DNA of 64,000 nt from the NCBI RefSeq assembly GCF_024494695.1, contig NZ_JANHDP010000005.1, positions 62,001 to 126,000 of the forward strand, in the 5' to 3' direction. Position numbers and translations under genes: made by a program. Below are positions 29,368-37,611 of the stretch, piece after piece (position 1 is the first letter of the stretch; every line of letters starts with the position of its first letter). The notes beneath the pieces are model-generated. The model was not told the DNA's origin. It made no database searches and was given only the letters and a program-made list of their open reading frames with translations. This DNA comes from Natronoarchaeum rubrum (GTDB lineage: Archaea; Halobacteriota; Halobacteria; Halobacteriales; Natronoarchaeaceae).

Positions 29368-29817
29368 ATGGTCCTGAATGACCTCCTCCCTGACAAACTG
29401 AGCGAGGCGTGGCGGTACGCCCTCCTCGGCGGACTGGCATCGATCCCGTTCACGGCCTTCGGCTACTGGCAAACGGGCTCCGAAATGTCGATCGCGCCGG
29501 TGTTCTTCGGCGCGATTCTCGCCGGCTTCCTCGCCCAGCGCAAGACCGGAACGAGACGCGGCGTCGGCGTCCGGACCGGCCTCGTCGGCGGGCTGCCGGT
29601 GATCTTGATGCTCGTCGACCTGCTGGCGGCGTCGTCCGGCCTGTCCGGCCCCTCGTGGTTCGTCGCGAGCGGACTCGTCCTCGTGATCGGGGCCGCTGCC
29701 GTCTTCGGCGTGCTCGCGTTCGCCCTCTCCGCGTTCGTCGGCGCCGTCGGCGCGCGCGTCGGCGGCTGGCTCGCCGGCGACGGCGGCCGCAGTCGTCCGC
29801 CCGCGGCCAGCGGATGA
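29368..29817 (+). CDS. DUF5518-type membrane protein
   Basis: 149 aa. Four hydrophobic helices with an N-terminal polar patch (MVLNDLLPDKLSEAWRYALLGG) and the small-residue pattern FFGAILAGFLAQRKTG followed by GVRTGLVGGLPVILMLVDLL, as in haloarchaeal DUF5518 proteins. C-terminus ARVGGWLAGDGGRSRPPAASG. The last 67 bases of this gene (29751-29817) recur at 31184-31250 beyond the next gene. Family function is unknown; only a membrane location can be inferred. Confidence 0.75.
   Translation: MVLNDLLPDKLSEAWRYALLGGLASIPFTAFGYWQTGSEMSIAPVFFGAILAGFLAQRKTGTRRGVGVRTGLVGGLPVILMLVDLLAASSGLSGPSWFVASGLVLVIGAAAVFGVLAFALSAFVGAVGARVGGWLAGDGGRSRPPAASG
29751..29817 (+). repeat. 67-bp direct repeat, copy 1 (3' end of DUF5518 gene)
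   Basis: The terminal 67 bases of the DUF5518 gene, including its stop codon, match 31184-31250 at 59 of 67 positions without gaps. The first 29 bases are identical. The two copies flank the iron-siderophore binding protein gene. Confidence 0.8.
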
Positions 29818-29925
29818 GGTGAGGCGGCACCGTTCAACTCCCCCGAGAAGTACAGTTTCGACCGGAGCTAACGTGTCCTCGATGAGCGAGTAGGGTAGTT
29901 CACATCCGGCACCCCTGTCTCCCGA

Positions 29926-31065
29926 TCAGATGTCTCCGTTCCGGATGTCCGCGATGCGCTGCCGGCTGTATAGTTGCTCGTCTCGGTCGAAGATATCGGA
30001 GAACAACTGTTTTGCGGCGCGCTCCGTTTTCGCGAGATTGCTGATCGGTCCCTGATACATTCCGCCTGCCGGGTATACCTCGCCCGCTTGGACCGCGCTC
30101 AGTTGACTTGCTGTGCCGTGGTCTCGGAGGAACTCGAGATACGTCTCGCGGAACTCCGAAGGCGTCCAGTACTTGTCGGTGTAGAACATCATGACCTCGG
30201 GATCGATCTCCAAGAGCGTCTCGTAGTCGATGGTACCACGGTCGGACGTGAAACTCTGGATGTCCGAGCCCTCAAACGCGTCAGTCACGCCGAGGTCGTG
30301 CCAGTGCTTGTACGCGGTCGTGTCGCCGAGCCGGTAGGGGTAGTACTTCTCCGGTTCGGTTGACGCCGGAGAGAGAAGTCCGATGGACGGGCGCTCGCTT
30401 TCGGGCGGCAGTCGCTCCCGTATTCCCGATATGGTCTCGTCGTGGAGTGTCTGTAACGCCTCGAAACGATCCATCCGCTGGAATACCCGTGCGACCTTCT
30501 CGGTGGCCTCGTACAGCGAGTAGTAGGGGTAGTCTTCGTGCCACGGATAGGTGGAGAAGCTCGTGTTGCCACAGAAGGGAGCAATCCGTTCGGACATCTC
30601 CATAACGTCTGAACGCTCCCAGTCTGGGATGAGGTTGATCATGTAGTTCGGGTCGATGAAGTGGACGTCGGCGTCGATCTCCAGAAGGGTTTCCTTGGAG
30701 ATTCCGTCCTGCCAGAGTGAGACCATGTCTTCCGTGTTGGTGGAGAGCCCCGGAATATCCTCATAGGGCCACGTCCGGTACTCGCCCGTGAGGACGACCG
30801 CGCTCGGCTTTTCCAGTCCGAGCGCGACGCCCATGTCGCCCCAACTGGCGTTCTCCGCGACCCACGTTTCGGGCACGGACTCGAAGTTCACTTCGCCGAC
30901 CGGCTCTATCGTCACGGAGTACGAGTTCTCTCCCGTTGTCGGGGTAGAATCGGGGGCGCCCCCACCGGTGCAACCAGCGACCAGCCCGCTGCTGACAAGC
31001 GCCCCGCCGTACTTCACGTAGTCGCGTCGAGTCAGTACCTCGCGGTCGTTGGCGTCGTCTGCCAT
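29926..31065 (-). CDS. Iron-siderophore ABC transporter substrate-binding lipoprotein
   Basis: 379 aa. Tat signal LTRRDYVKYGGALVSSGLVAGC puts the lipid-modified Cys at 32. The mature chain is a class-III (FhuD/BtuF-like) binding protein: PETWVAENASWGDMGVALGL, DIPGLSTNTEDMVSLW, ETLLEIDADVHF and a second lobe YETLLEIDPEVMMFYTDKYW, with the long linking helix in between. Role: capture of a ferric siderophore or related chelate. It lacks adjacent permease and ATPase genes in the window, so it must work with components elsewhere. Two palindromic iron-box candidates precede it, implying repression when iron is sufficient. The gene is framed by two copies of the end of a DUF5518 gene. Confidence 0.85.
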   Translation of the reverse strand: MADDANDREVLTRRDYVKYGGALVSSGLVAGCTGGGAPDSTPTTGENSYSVTIEPVGEVNFESVPETWVAENASWGDMGVALGLEKPSAVVLTGEYRTWPYEDIPGLSTNTEDMVSLWQDGISKETLLEIDADVHFIDPNYMINLIPDWERSDVMEMSERIAPFCGNTSFSTYPWHEDYPYYSLYEATEKVARVFQRMDRFEALQTLHDETISGIRERLPPESERPSIGLLSPASTEPEKYYPYRLGDTTAYKHWHDLGVTDAFEGSDIQSFTSDRGTIDYETLLEIDPEVMMFYTDKYWTPSEFRETYLEFLRDHGTASQLSAVQAGEVYPAGGMYQGPISNLAKTERAAKQLFSDIFDRDEQLYSRQRIADIRNGDI

Positions 31066-31070
31066 ATGGT

Positions 31071-31084
31071 TTAGGCCTGCCTAA
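31071..31084 (-). promoter_or_regulatory. Iron-dependent regulator operator candidate (palindrome)
   Basis: TTAGGCCTGCCTAA: a perfect inverted repeat, TTAGGC and GCCTAA with a CT centre. It lies six bases upstream of the ATG at 31065 and directly beside the TATA box at 31087-31096, a position that would block transcription start. DtxR/IdeR-type repressors, including haloarchaeal Idr proteins, bind palindromes with TTAGG half-sites. Confidence 0.65.
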
Positions 31085-31086
31085 GA

Positions 31087-31096
31087 ACATAAAACA
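31087..31096 (-). promoter_or_regulatory. TATA-like box of the siderophore-binding protein gene
   Basis: ACATAAAACA on the plus strand (TGTTTTATGT on the minus strand), 22-31 bases before the ATG and located between the two iron-box candidates. Confidence 0.5.
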
Positions 31097-31106
31097 GCTT
31101 TGGAAT

Positions 31107-31119
31107 TTAGGCTGCCCAA
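31107..31119 (-). promoter_or_regulatory. Second, degenerate iron-box candidate
   Basis: TTAGGCTGCCCAA keeps the TTAGGC half-site and a changed second half (GCCCAA), 23 bases beyond the first palindrome on the other side of the TATA box. Two sites flanking a promoter are common for cooperative repression. Confidence 0.45.
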
Positions 31120-31183
31120 AAACGCCGAGTGTTCGGTACGTGCGTCTGTCCGGAGGCGTTTCAGAGCCGCTCGGCGTCGTCGT

Positions 31184-31250
31184 CGCGCGCGTCGGCGGCT
31201 GGCTCGCCGGCGCCGGCGGCCGCAGTCGTCCGCCTGCAGCCGGGCACTGA
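31184..31250 (+). pseudogene. Detached 3' end of a DUF5518 gene (copy 2 of the 67-bp repeat)
   Basis: Encodes ARVGGWLAGAGGRSRPPAAGH then stop, the same C-terminus as the intact DUF5518 gene at 29368-29817, but no homologous sequence continues upstream of 31184. It is a remnant of a second gene copy or of a recombination event that placed the iron-binding protein gene between the copies. Same orientation as copy 1. Confidence 0.75.
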
Positions 31251-31289
31251 ATCTCGGAGCGCCCGGTCAGCTCGCCGCAACCGATCGGC

Positions 31290-32600
31290 TTACGGCCAGA
31301 GCCCTCTGGTGTCGTGTGCCTCCGCGATCCGCGAGAGCGCGACCACGTACGCCGCCTCGCGCCAGGTGACGTCCCGCTTTTCGTACTCGTCGCGAACCGC
31401 GCGCCACGCGGCGCGCATCTCCGTCTCCAGTTCGTCGTTGACGCGTTCGAGCGACCACGAGCGTCGATTGATGTCCTGCAGCCACTCGAAGTAGCTCACC
31501 GTCACGCCGCCGGCGTTCGCGAGGATGTCGGGGACGACGTGGACGCCCCGGTCGGCCAGGATCGCGTCCGCCGTCGAGGTCGTCGGGCCGTTCGCCCCCT
31601 CGACGACGATGTCCGCGGCGATCGCGTCGGCGTTCGCCTCGGTGATGACGTTGCCCAGCGCCGCCGGGATGAGCACGTCGACGTCGAGCGTCAGCAGTTC
31701 GTCGTTGGGGATCACCGTGTCGGCGTGCTCGGTGACGGCTTCCGGCTCCTCGTCGTGGGACGGCACCGATTGCGTGTCGATGCCGGTCGGATCGTACATC
31801 GCCCCGTTCACGTCGCTCACCGCGACGATCGTGGCGCCCCACTCGTCGAGCAGGCGAGCGGCGTTCGCGCCGACGCTTCCGTACCCCTGTACGGCGACCG
31901 TCGTCTCCTCCAGCGGTCGGTCGTAGTGATCGCAGATGCGTTCGGTAACGATCGCGACGCTACGGCCCGGCGCTTCTTGTCGCCCCTCGCTCCCGCCGAT
32001 CACCGGGGGCTTGCCCGTCACGACGCCGGGGATCGTCTCGCCCTGTTGCATCGAGTAGGCGTCCATCAGCCACGCCATCGTCTGCTGGTCGGTCCCCATG
32101 TCCGGCGCCGGAATGTCGATCGTGGGTCCGATGACCTCCCGGATCTCCTCGGCGAACCGCCGCGTGAGTCGCTCCTTTTCCTCGGCGCTGAGGGATTTCG
32201 GATCGACGGCGATGCCGCCCTTCGCGCCGCCGAAGGGTAGATCCATCACCGCACACTTCCAGGTCATCCACATCCCGAGACCGACGCACTCGTCGCGGGA
32301 GACCTCGGGGTGGTATCTGAGCCCGCCCTTGTAGGGGCCGCGGACGCTGTCGTGCTGGGCACGGTAGCCGGTGAACACCTCGACGGTCCCGTCGTCGCGC
32401 TCGATCGGCACCGTGACCTCGTGGACCTTCGTCGGGTGTCTGAGCCGTTCGACCACGTTCGGATCGATGTCGAGGCGGTCGGCGGCGCGCCCGAGCTGCC
32501 GACGGGCCGTCTCGACGGCTGACTCCGGCTCGTTCGACGCCGATGTCTGGGTCGACGATCCCGTCGCTCCGTCGTCGCCAGTTCCCGAGTCGGCGGCCAT
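31290..32600 (-). CDS. gdhA: Glutamate dehydrogenase
   Basis: 436 aa from ATG 32600 ([14 protein letters not shown]...); the frame reaches further upstream but that part overlaps a separate zinc-ribbon gene in another frame. Substrate domain with [14 protein letters not shown] and the catalytic-lysine block [17 protein letters not shown], then a Rossmann domain with [21 protein letters not shown]. All catalytic residues appear intact. Interconverts glutamate and 2-oxoglutarate plus ammonium; NAD or NADP preference cannot be set with confidence. A Ser/Thr/Gly-rich acidic N-terminal extension of about 30 residues is typical of halophilic proteins. Two bases separate it from the upstream 47-aa gene, so they are probably cotranscribed. 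Confidence 0.93.
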   Translation of the reverse strand: MAADSGTGDDGATGSSTQTSASNEPESAVETARRQLGRAADRLDIDPNVVERLRHPTKVHEVTVPIERDDGTVEVFTGYRAQHDSVRGPYKGGLRYHPEVSRDECVGLGMWMTWKCAVMDLPFGGAKGGIAVDPKSLSAEEKERLTRRFAEEIREVIGPTIDIPAPDMGTDQQTMAWLMDAYSMQQGETIPGVVTGKPPVIGGSEGRQEAPGRSVAIVTERICDHYDRPLEETTVAVQGYGSVGANAARLLDEWGATIVAVSDVNGAMYDPTGIDTQSVPSHDEEPEAVTEHADTVIPNDELLTLDVDVLIPAALGNVITEANADAIAADIVVEGANGPTTSTADAILADRGVHVVPDILANAGGVTVSYFEWLQDINRRSWSLERVNDELETEMRAAWRAVRDEYEKRDVTWREAAYVVALSRIAEAHDTRGLWP

Positions 32601-32602
32601 AG

Positions 32603-32746
32603 TCACTCGATCGGTGTCCGACGATTTCGCATCTCGCCGCCGCAGTCGGGGCAGTGGTCCGGGTTGTCCGCTGACCGGACGATGTTGCCGCACTCGAAGC
32701 ATTCGTAGGGGCTCTGCTCGTCCGGATCGACTTTCACGTCTCTCAT
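32603..32746 (-). CDS. 47-aa zinc-ribbon (rubrerythrin-like) small protein
   Basis: ATG at 32746 gives [20 protein letters not shown]... with two CxxC knuckles: CFEC at 16-19 and CPDC at 32-35, the spacing of a rubredoxin/rubrerythrin-like zinc ribbon, ending MRNRRTPIE. Such CPxCG-type miniproteins are abundant in haloarchaea and several are linked to stress or motility phenotypes. It is just ahead of gdhA (two-base gap) on the same strand, so likely one transcript. The protein is shorter than the usual minimum for gene calling but has the full motif, a start and a stop. Confidence 0.82.
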   Translation of the reverse strand: MRDVKVDPDEQSPYECFECGNIVRSADNPDHCPDCGGEMRNRRTPIE

Positions 32747-32857
32747 TGTTGTTCACGAGCGCCGGCGTTCGTCCCCGGTCGCTCTACAGAGAATAATCAT
32801 TGTATAAGGGAATATTCGGCTGTTTGTTACCGAACCTTCGGATATCTTGATGGTTCG

Positions 32858-35740
32858 TTATTGAACCTCGCCGGAGGCAGCGGCGACCGGTCGGTGGCTC
32901 CCTTCGAACAGCGCGGCGAACAGCTTCCGCTGGGCGGCGCGGACGTGCTGGTAGAACGCGGGCGGCGAAATGTCGAGCATCGCGGCGACATCTTCTCCAG
33001 TGCTGTCACGCGGCGACTCGAAGTACCCGCTGTAGTAGGCCGTCTGGACGACTTCGAGCTGGCGGTCGGTCAACTCGTCGACGAACCGGGCGTAGAGGGT
33101 GCGCTCGGACGCCCGATCGATCGAGTGCTTGGCCCGCAGTTCCACGTCCGAAAACGTTCCGCGGACGATCTGAGTGACCGTCCGAACGTCGATGCTTCCC
33201 GGCACATCGATGGCGAGCGTCGTCGCGGCCGGGTCCGCCGTCACTTCGCGAACGACGGCGCCGTGGTCGGCCAGTTCCAGCGCGAGGAACGGCTCCGCGA
33301 GTCCGAGCCTGAGGACGCCACCCGTCCCGTCGGCGCTGATCGTCCGGATCTCCTCGACGGCCACCAGTTCGTCGGCGGCCGCCGCGACGGCCTCGACCGA
33401 GCCGTCGTCGACGGTGACGAACACGTAACTGCCCTCGGCGGTCTGCTGGACGCCGCCGTGATACGAGAGCGTACACTCGGCGTCCCGCGCGAGCCGCGAC
33501 AGGACGAACGAGGGATCGTCGACCGCCAGCTCGACGCGCGTCATCGACGTCGTCAGGAGCGCGTTCTTGCGCTCGATGGCGCTGAGTGCGGACGCGATCG
33601 TCTCGCCGAGCTCGACCAGGACCGCCCGGGCCGTGTCGTCGAACGCGTCCCGGGTTTCGGCGTACACCGTCAGGACGCCGTGGGTGATCTCGTTGTAGCG
33701 CAGCGGGATGCTCAGCGCGGAGAGGTAGTCCCGGACGAGCGCCTCCTTGCGCCACGGCTCCTCGCGGAGATCGGCAGCGACGTTGGGCACCATCGTGGCG
33801 TCGCCCGTCGCCGCGGTGCGGGCCGCGGGCTCGGTTGCCGACGGCGTCACGTCGAACGACCGGCTGTCCAGGTAGCCCTGGCCCTCGCCGGCCCACGCCC
33901 GCGGCTCGACCGTCTCGCTCGCCTGGTCGACCGCGCCGATCCACGCGAAGCTGAACCGGTCGTCGTCGGCCAGCAGCTCGCAGACCGTGTGGTCGATCTC
34001 CTCGCGCGTCTCGGCCTGGACGATCGCGTGATCGATCTCGCGGATCGTCTCGTTCGTGCGATTCAGCGCGGTGAGCTGTTCGTTTTGCTCCTGAAGCGTT
34101 CGCTCCTGTTCGCGCAGCCGGGACTCCCTCGCGACCCGATCCAGCGCCGCCTCCGCGGTCGCGGCGAGCAGGTCGACCAGTTCCCTGGTCACCCGGCTGA
34201 ACGCGTCGACCGTCGACGAACCCGCGACGAACACGCCGTGATCGCCCAGCGGGATGTACGCCGTGCTGCGGAGGTCCGTGGCCCGATTTTCGAGTCGGTC
34301 GGCCTCGTGGACGTCCTCGAAGAACAGTGCTTCGTCCTCCACGAAGCTGTAGCTCGGGAGCGCGGTGCCGTCGACGTGGACCGTCGGGAGCGGGCCGTTC
34401 AGCTCCGCCATCGCCGGCGAGTGCGCGGCGGGTCGGAGATCGTTTTCCTCGCCGTCGAACAGGTAGACCGCGCTCGCGTCGACGTCGGCGACTTCCGGCG
34501 TGCTGTCGACGACGTGCTGTGCGATCTCCTGGTCGGTCCCCGCGTAGAGGAACTCCCGGGCGGTCTCTTGTAGCGTCGCGAGCGCGTCCTCGCGCTGCTT
34601 GCGCTTGGTGATGTCCCGACAGCTGTAGAGGAGCCGGCCGCCCTGGATCGAGACCTCGCGGACGTTGACCAGCAGCGTGTGCTCGCGCCCGGCCTTGTCC
34701 GTCGCGGTACACTCGATATTTTTGAGGACGCCTTCCTCGGCGAGTTCTTCGCGATCGAATAGATCGCCGCCCAGCAGGTCGTCGATCGTTCCGCGCTCGC
34801 GGATCTCCTCGGCGGTGTAGCCGAAGATGAAGTGCACGTTCGGACAGACGTACGTGTACTCACCGTCCCCGTCGGTGATCAGGACGGTGTCGGTCATGTT
34901 GTTGAGCGTGACGCGATGGAGCTCCTCGGAGCGCCGGAGCTCGCGTTCGAGGCCCACACGATCACCGATGTCGACGCCTTCGACGATGATCGAGGTGAGC
35001 TCGCCTCGCTCGTTCTCGACCGGTCGTACGGACAGGTCGATCACAGCGGGATCGTCGCCGTCGCGAGGCTGCGAGACGACTGCGTTGCCGAACGTGCCGT
35101 CGAGCGCCGTCTCGACGATTTGCCGGACGTCGTCGCGGATCGCGCCGGTTCCTCCCCACCACGGCAGCGTCCAGAACGGCTCGCCCGCGAGGGCCGCGAT
35201 CTCCTCGTCGACCATCTCACGCGCTCGACCGTTCGCGCGTACGAGCGATCCGTCAGCGTCGAGCACCCACGTCGCCGTCCGATCGTCCTGAAACATCGCC
35301 TCGAACTGCCTGGCGCGGTCGCGTCGGGTCGCGGTTCGACGCGCTGACCGGACCGCGCGTTCGGTCCGGCGGAGCAGTTCGGTCACGGTCTCCTCGCTCG
35401 GATCGTCCACGGCGACGTAATCGGTGGCGCCGGCGCCCATCGCTGCGCTGGCGACGGTATCGTCGCCCGACGCTGCACCGAGAACGACCGGCAGCGTCTC
35501 GGTCTCTGCGCGAATCTGTTCGATCAACTCGACGCCCGTGGTCCCCGCGAGCGCGTGCTCGCTCACGACGCCGTCGATCGTTCCCCGGCGAACGGTGGCG
35601 AGCGCTTCCGTCGCCGTTCGAGCCGTCTCTACGGTCGCGTCGACGTCCGACGATAGCCGGTCCGCGAATCGGTCGAGCCACTCGAACTGCCCGACGAGCA
35701 GGAGCCGGGACGACTGCAGGATGGACGTCGAAGCAGTCAT
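32858..35740 (-). CDS. Large HTH_10 (Bat-type) regulator with degenerate receiver, PAS and GAF domains
   Basis: 960 aa. Receiver-like domain about 10-125, where the expected phospho-Asp is Glu61 (DGVVSEHALAGTTG), so it cannot be phosphorylated normally. Then PAS about 140-260, PAS about 270-385 (MTDTVLITDGDGEYTYVCPNV), GAF about 400-540, coiled linker REQERTLQEQNEQLTALN, a second GAF about 570-720, the Bat beta region and HTH_10 about 893-945 (LTDRQLEVVQTAYYSGYFESPRDSTGEDVAAMLDISPPAFYQHVRAAQRKL). A one-component multi-input regulator; the ligand is unknown. Monocistronic; next to gdhA but transcribed from its own upstream region. Confidence 0.9.
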   Translation of the reverse strand: MTASTSILQSSRLLLVGQFEWLDRFADRLSSDVDATVETARTATEALATVRRGTIDGVVSEHALAGTTGVELIEQIRAETETLPVVLGAASGDDTVASAAMGAGATDYVAVDDPSEETVTELLRRTERAVRSARRTATRRDRARQFEAMFQDDRTATWVLDADGSLVRANGRAREMVDEEIAALAGEPFWTLPWWGGTGAIRDDVRQIVETALDGTFGNAVVSQPRDGDDPAVIDLSVRPVENERGELTSIIVEGVDIGDRVGLERELRRSEELHRVTLNNMTDTVLITDGDGEYTYVCPNVHFIFGYTAEEIRERGTIDDLLGGDLFDREELAEEGVLKNIECTATDKAGREHTLLVNVREVSIQGGRLLYSCRDITKRKQREDALATLQETAREFLYAGTDQEIAQHVVDSTPEVADVDASAVYLFDGEENDLRPAAHSPAMAELNGPLPTVHVDGTALPSYSFVEDEALFFEDVHEADRLENRATDLRSTAYIPLGDHGVFVAGSSTVDAFSRVTRELVDLLAATAEAALDRVARESRLREQERTLQEQNEQLTALNRTNETIREIDHAIVQAETREEIDHTVCELLADDDRFSFAWIGAVDQASETVEPRAWAGEGQGYLDSRSFDVTPSATEPAARTAATGDATMVPNVAADLREEPWRKEALVRDYLSALSIPLRYNEITHGVLTVYAETRDAFDDTARAVLVELGETIASALSAIERKNALLTTSMTRVELAVDDPSFVLSRLARDAECTLSYHGGVQQTAEGSYVFVTVDDGSVEAVAAAADELVAVEEIRTISADGTGGVLRLGLAEPFLALELADHGAVVREVTADPAATTLAIDVPGSIDVRTVTQIVRGTFSDVELRAKHSIDRASERTLYARFVDELTDRQLEVVQTAYYSGYFESPRDSTGEDVAAMLDISPPAFYQHVRAAQRKLFAALFEGSHRPVAAASGEVQ

Positions 35741-35950
35741 CGGAGCGATCGGCTTCGCGAGTGGGCGCGCTCGTTCACGGTACCGCGTCGGCGTCCTCGA
35801 CGCCGGGACGCCCGCGTCGCAGCCGGTGGGAACATGGATGGTTCATAATCCAACCCTCGCGGTACATGTAGCTGTGGTCGTTCCGCGGTCGGTCGCTCGA
35901 ATCGAGACTGCGGCTCCCGACCGCAGAGCTGTGACGCCCCGTTGCGTCGA

Positions 35951-36574
35951 TCAGAGCCGCTCGACGTCCGTCGTCTCCCGTCCCGCGCCTTCCTGTCCGC
36001 GGTCCCGGAGGTATCCGACCCCGGCGAGAACGAGCCCTCCTAAAACGAACCCGCCGATCGACTCGGGCCACGTGTGGGCGCCCGCCAGCGGCCGCGCGAA
36101 CACCATCCCGATCGGAACCACGAGCACCGGGACGAACCGGCGGTCAACAAACGCTAGATAGCCCGCGGGCACCGCGGCGTACAGGACGTGACTCGAAACG
36201 TCCCAGAACGGCGTGATGAGGAGATGCGGAACCGTCGCCGCGATCAGCAGGAGCGACAACTCGGGCATACGCCGGCCCCACTGCTGCCGGCGCCAGAGCC
36301 CCCAGATGAAGAGGATGCCGGCACCGAGTCCGAGGCTCCCCGCGAAGTCCAGGCCCCACGACGGCACGGTCCCGACGAGCGACGGGACGCCCTCGTAGAT
36401 CGCGAACGCGACGCCCCAGCCGAGCGCGACGACGCCGAAACGCGGGGCGAGCCGCCGGAGCTCGGTTTCACTCGCTGCCCGAAACTCGTAGGTGAGGACG
36501 CCGACCGTGCAGAGAAGGACGAAGTACTCCGGAGTGAACGCCTCCGAGTACACGCCCGCGACGTTCTCGATCAT
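35951..36574 (-). CDS. PAP2-like membrane protein (phosphatidic-acid phosphatase-related)
   Basis: 207 aa with six hydrophobic segments. Features resembling the PAP2/acid-phosphatase signature: WDVSSHVLYAAVPAGYLAF (motif 2, SxH) and ARPLAGAHTWPESIGGFVLGGLVLAG (motif 3, R...H...D/E, with Glu in place of the usual Asp). Motif 1 (KxxxxxxRP) is not evident. It therefore could be a degenerate or divergent lipid phosphatase or a scaffold-like membrane protein. Transcribed away from pirin. The ATG at 36574 is a clear start (MIENVAGVYSEA). Confidence 0.55.
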   Translation of the reverse strand: MIENVAGVYSEAFTPEYFVLLCTVGVLTYEFRAASETELRRLAPRFGVVALGWGVAFAIYEGVPSLVGTVPSWGLDFAGSLGLGAGILFIWGLWRRQQWGRRMPELSLLLIAATVPHLLITPFWDVSSHVLYAAVPAGYLAFVDRRFVPVLVVPIGMVFARPLAGAHTWPESIGGFVLGGLVLAGVGYLRDRGQEGAGRETTDVERL

Positions 36575-36660
36575 CTGTGCAGCGCTATTCGTGTCCGTAC
36601 TATGGACACTTCGGTTTCCGTTCGATTGCGATCATCCCCCGGAGGCGTTGCGACCCCGGC

Positions 36661-36778
36661 GACGCGTCGTCGACGCCTGTCCAGTTCGCGATGTGCTGTC
36701 GACGCCTGCCCGGCCCCAATGCGTTGTCGACGCCTCTCCAGCCCGCGATGCACCGGCGACGCACGTCCGGGCGAGCTT
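36661..36778. repeat. Four-unit tandem repeat of about 29 bp
   Basis: The core TCGACGCCTG starts at 36670 and 36699; a TCGACGCCTC version starts at 36727 and a diverged GCGACGCACG at 36756, giving spacings of 29, 28 and 29 bases. Each unit also holds a GCGATGC or CCAATGC element after the core. The array lies between the PAP2-like gene and pirin, on the promoter side of both, and does not appear to code. Confidence 0.7.
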
Positions 36779-36806
36779 TAACCTCCTGCGGCGACGTATA
36801 CGTATC

Positions 36807-37559
36807 GTGAACTCGGCTTCTACGGCGGGACTGTACCACGCGCCCCGCACGGAGCTCTCGCAGAATCAGGGGAAGTTCAGGATCCACTTCAACCACCCCG
36901 GCCGGAACCATCCGGATCACGACGACCACGGCTACGGGCCGCTCGCGGCCGTCGTCGAGTCGTTCATGGATCCGGATACGCTGATCTCGATGCACCCCCA
37001 CCAGAACGAGGAGATCATCTCCTGGGTGCCCGGCGGCGTGATGCGTCACGACGACCGGCAGGGCAACGAGCTGGTCACCGACTCCGAGCATCTGCTGGTG
37101 ATGAACGCGGGCAGCGGCTTCTGGCACGAGGAACGAACGCTCGCGGACGATCCGCCGCTGCGGATGCTACAGATCTTCGTCCGCCCGCACAGCCTCGATC
37201 TCCAGCCGGACATCCAGCACGGCTCGATCGAGGATCCGGTCGCCAACGAGTGGCGCCACCTCTTCGGCCCCGAGGGATCGGACGCGCCGTTCTACGTGCG
37301 CAACGACGTCAACTTCTACGACGCTCGCCTCGAAGCGGGTGCGAGCGTCGCACTCCCCGAGATCGAGGGCCGGGACGCCTATTTTTACGTCTTCGACGGC
37401 GCCGTCGAGGCGAACGACGTCTCGTTCGACCGGACCGAAAGCGGACTGCTCGTCGGCGAGGACGACGTGACGATCACTGCGCGAGAGGACTCGGTGCTCG
37501 TCGCCTTCCTCGTCGATCCCGACGCGCCGGTCACTCGTCAGGGGACCATCGGCCGCTGA
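36807..37559 (+). CDS. Pirin-family protein
   Basis: 250 aa from GTG 36807 (VNSASTAGLYHAPRTELS...); earlier starts would run through the tandem repeat. Double beta-barrel cupin. Metal-binding residues His63 and His65 (MHPHQNEE), His107 and Glu109 (GFWHEE) match the human pirin set in order and spacing. Family members bind iron, and some act as quercetinases or redox regulators of transcription. The C-terminal cupin half (about 155-250) is more divergent, as usual. Monocistronic; the repeat array immediately upstream may affect its expression. Confidence 0.88.
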   Translation: MNSASTAGLYHAPRTELSQNQGKFRIHFNHPGRNHPDHDDHGYGPLAAVVESFMDPDTLISMHPHQNEEIISWVPGGVMRHDDRQGNELVTDSEHLLVMNAGSGFWHEERTLADDPPLRMLQIFVRPHSLDLQPDIQHGSIEDPVANEWRHLFGPEGSDAPFYVRNDVNFYDARLEAGASVALPEIEGRDAYFYVFDGAVEANDVSFDRTESGLLVGEDDVTITAREDSVLVAFLVDPDAPVTRQGTIGR

Positions 37560-37611
37560 AAATGACTCGGTATCGTCGCCGCTCAGTGCGGCGGTTTCGC
37601 TTCGATCGGCG

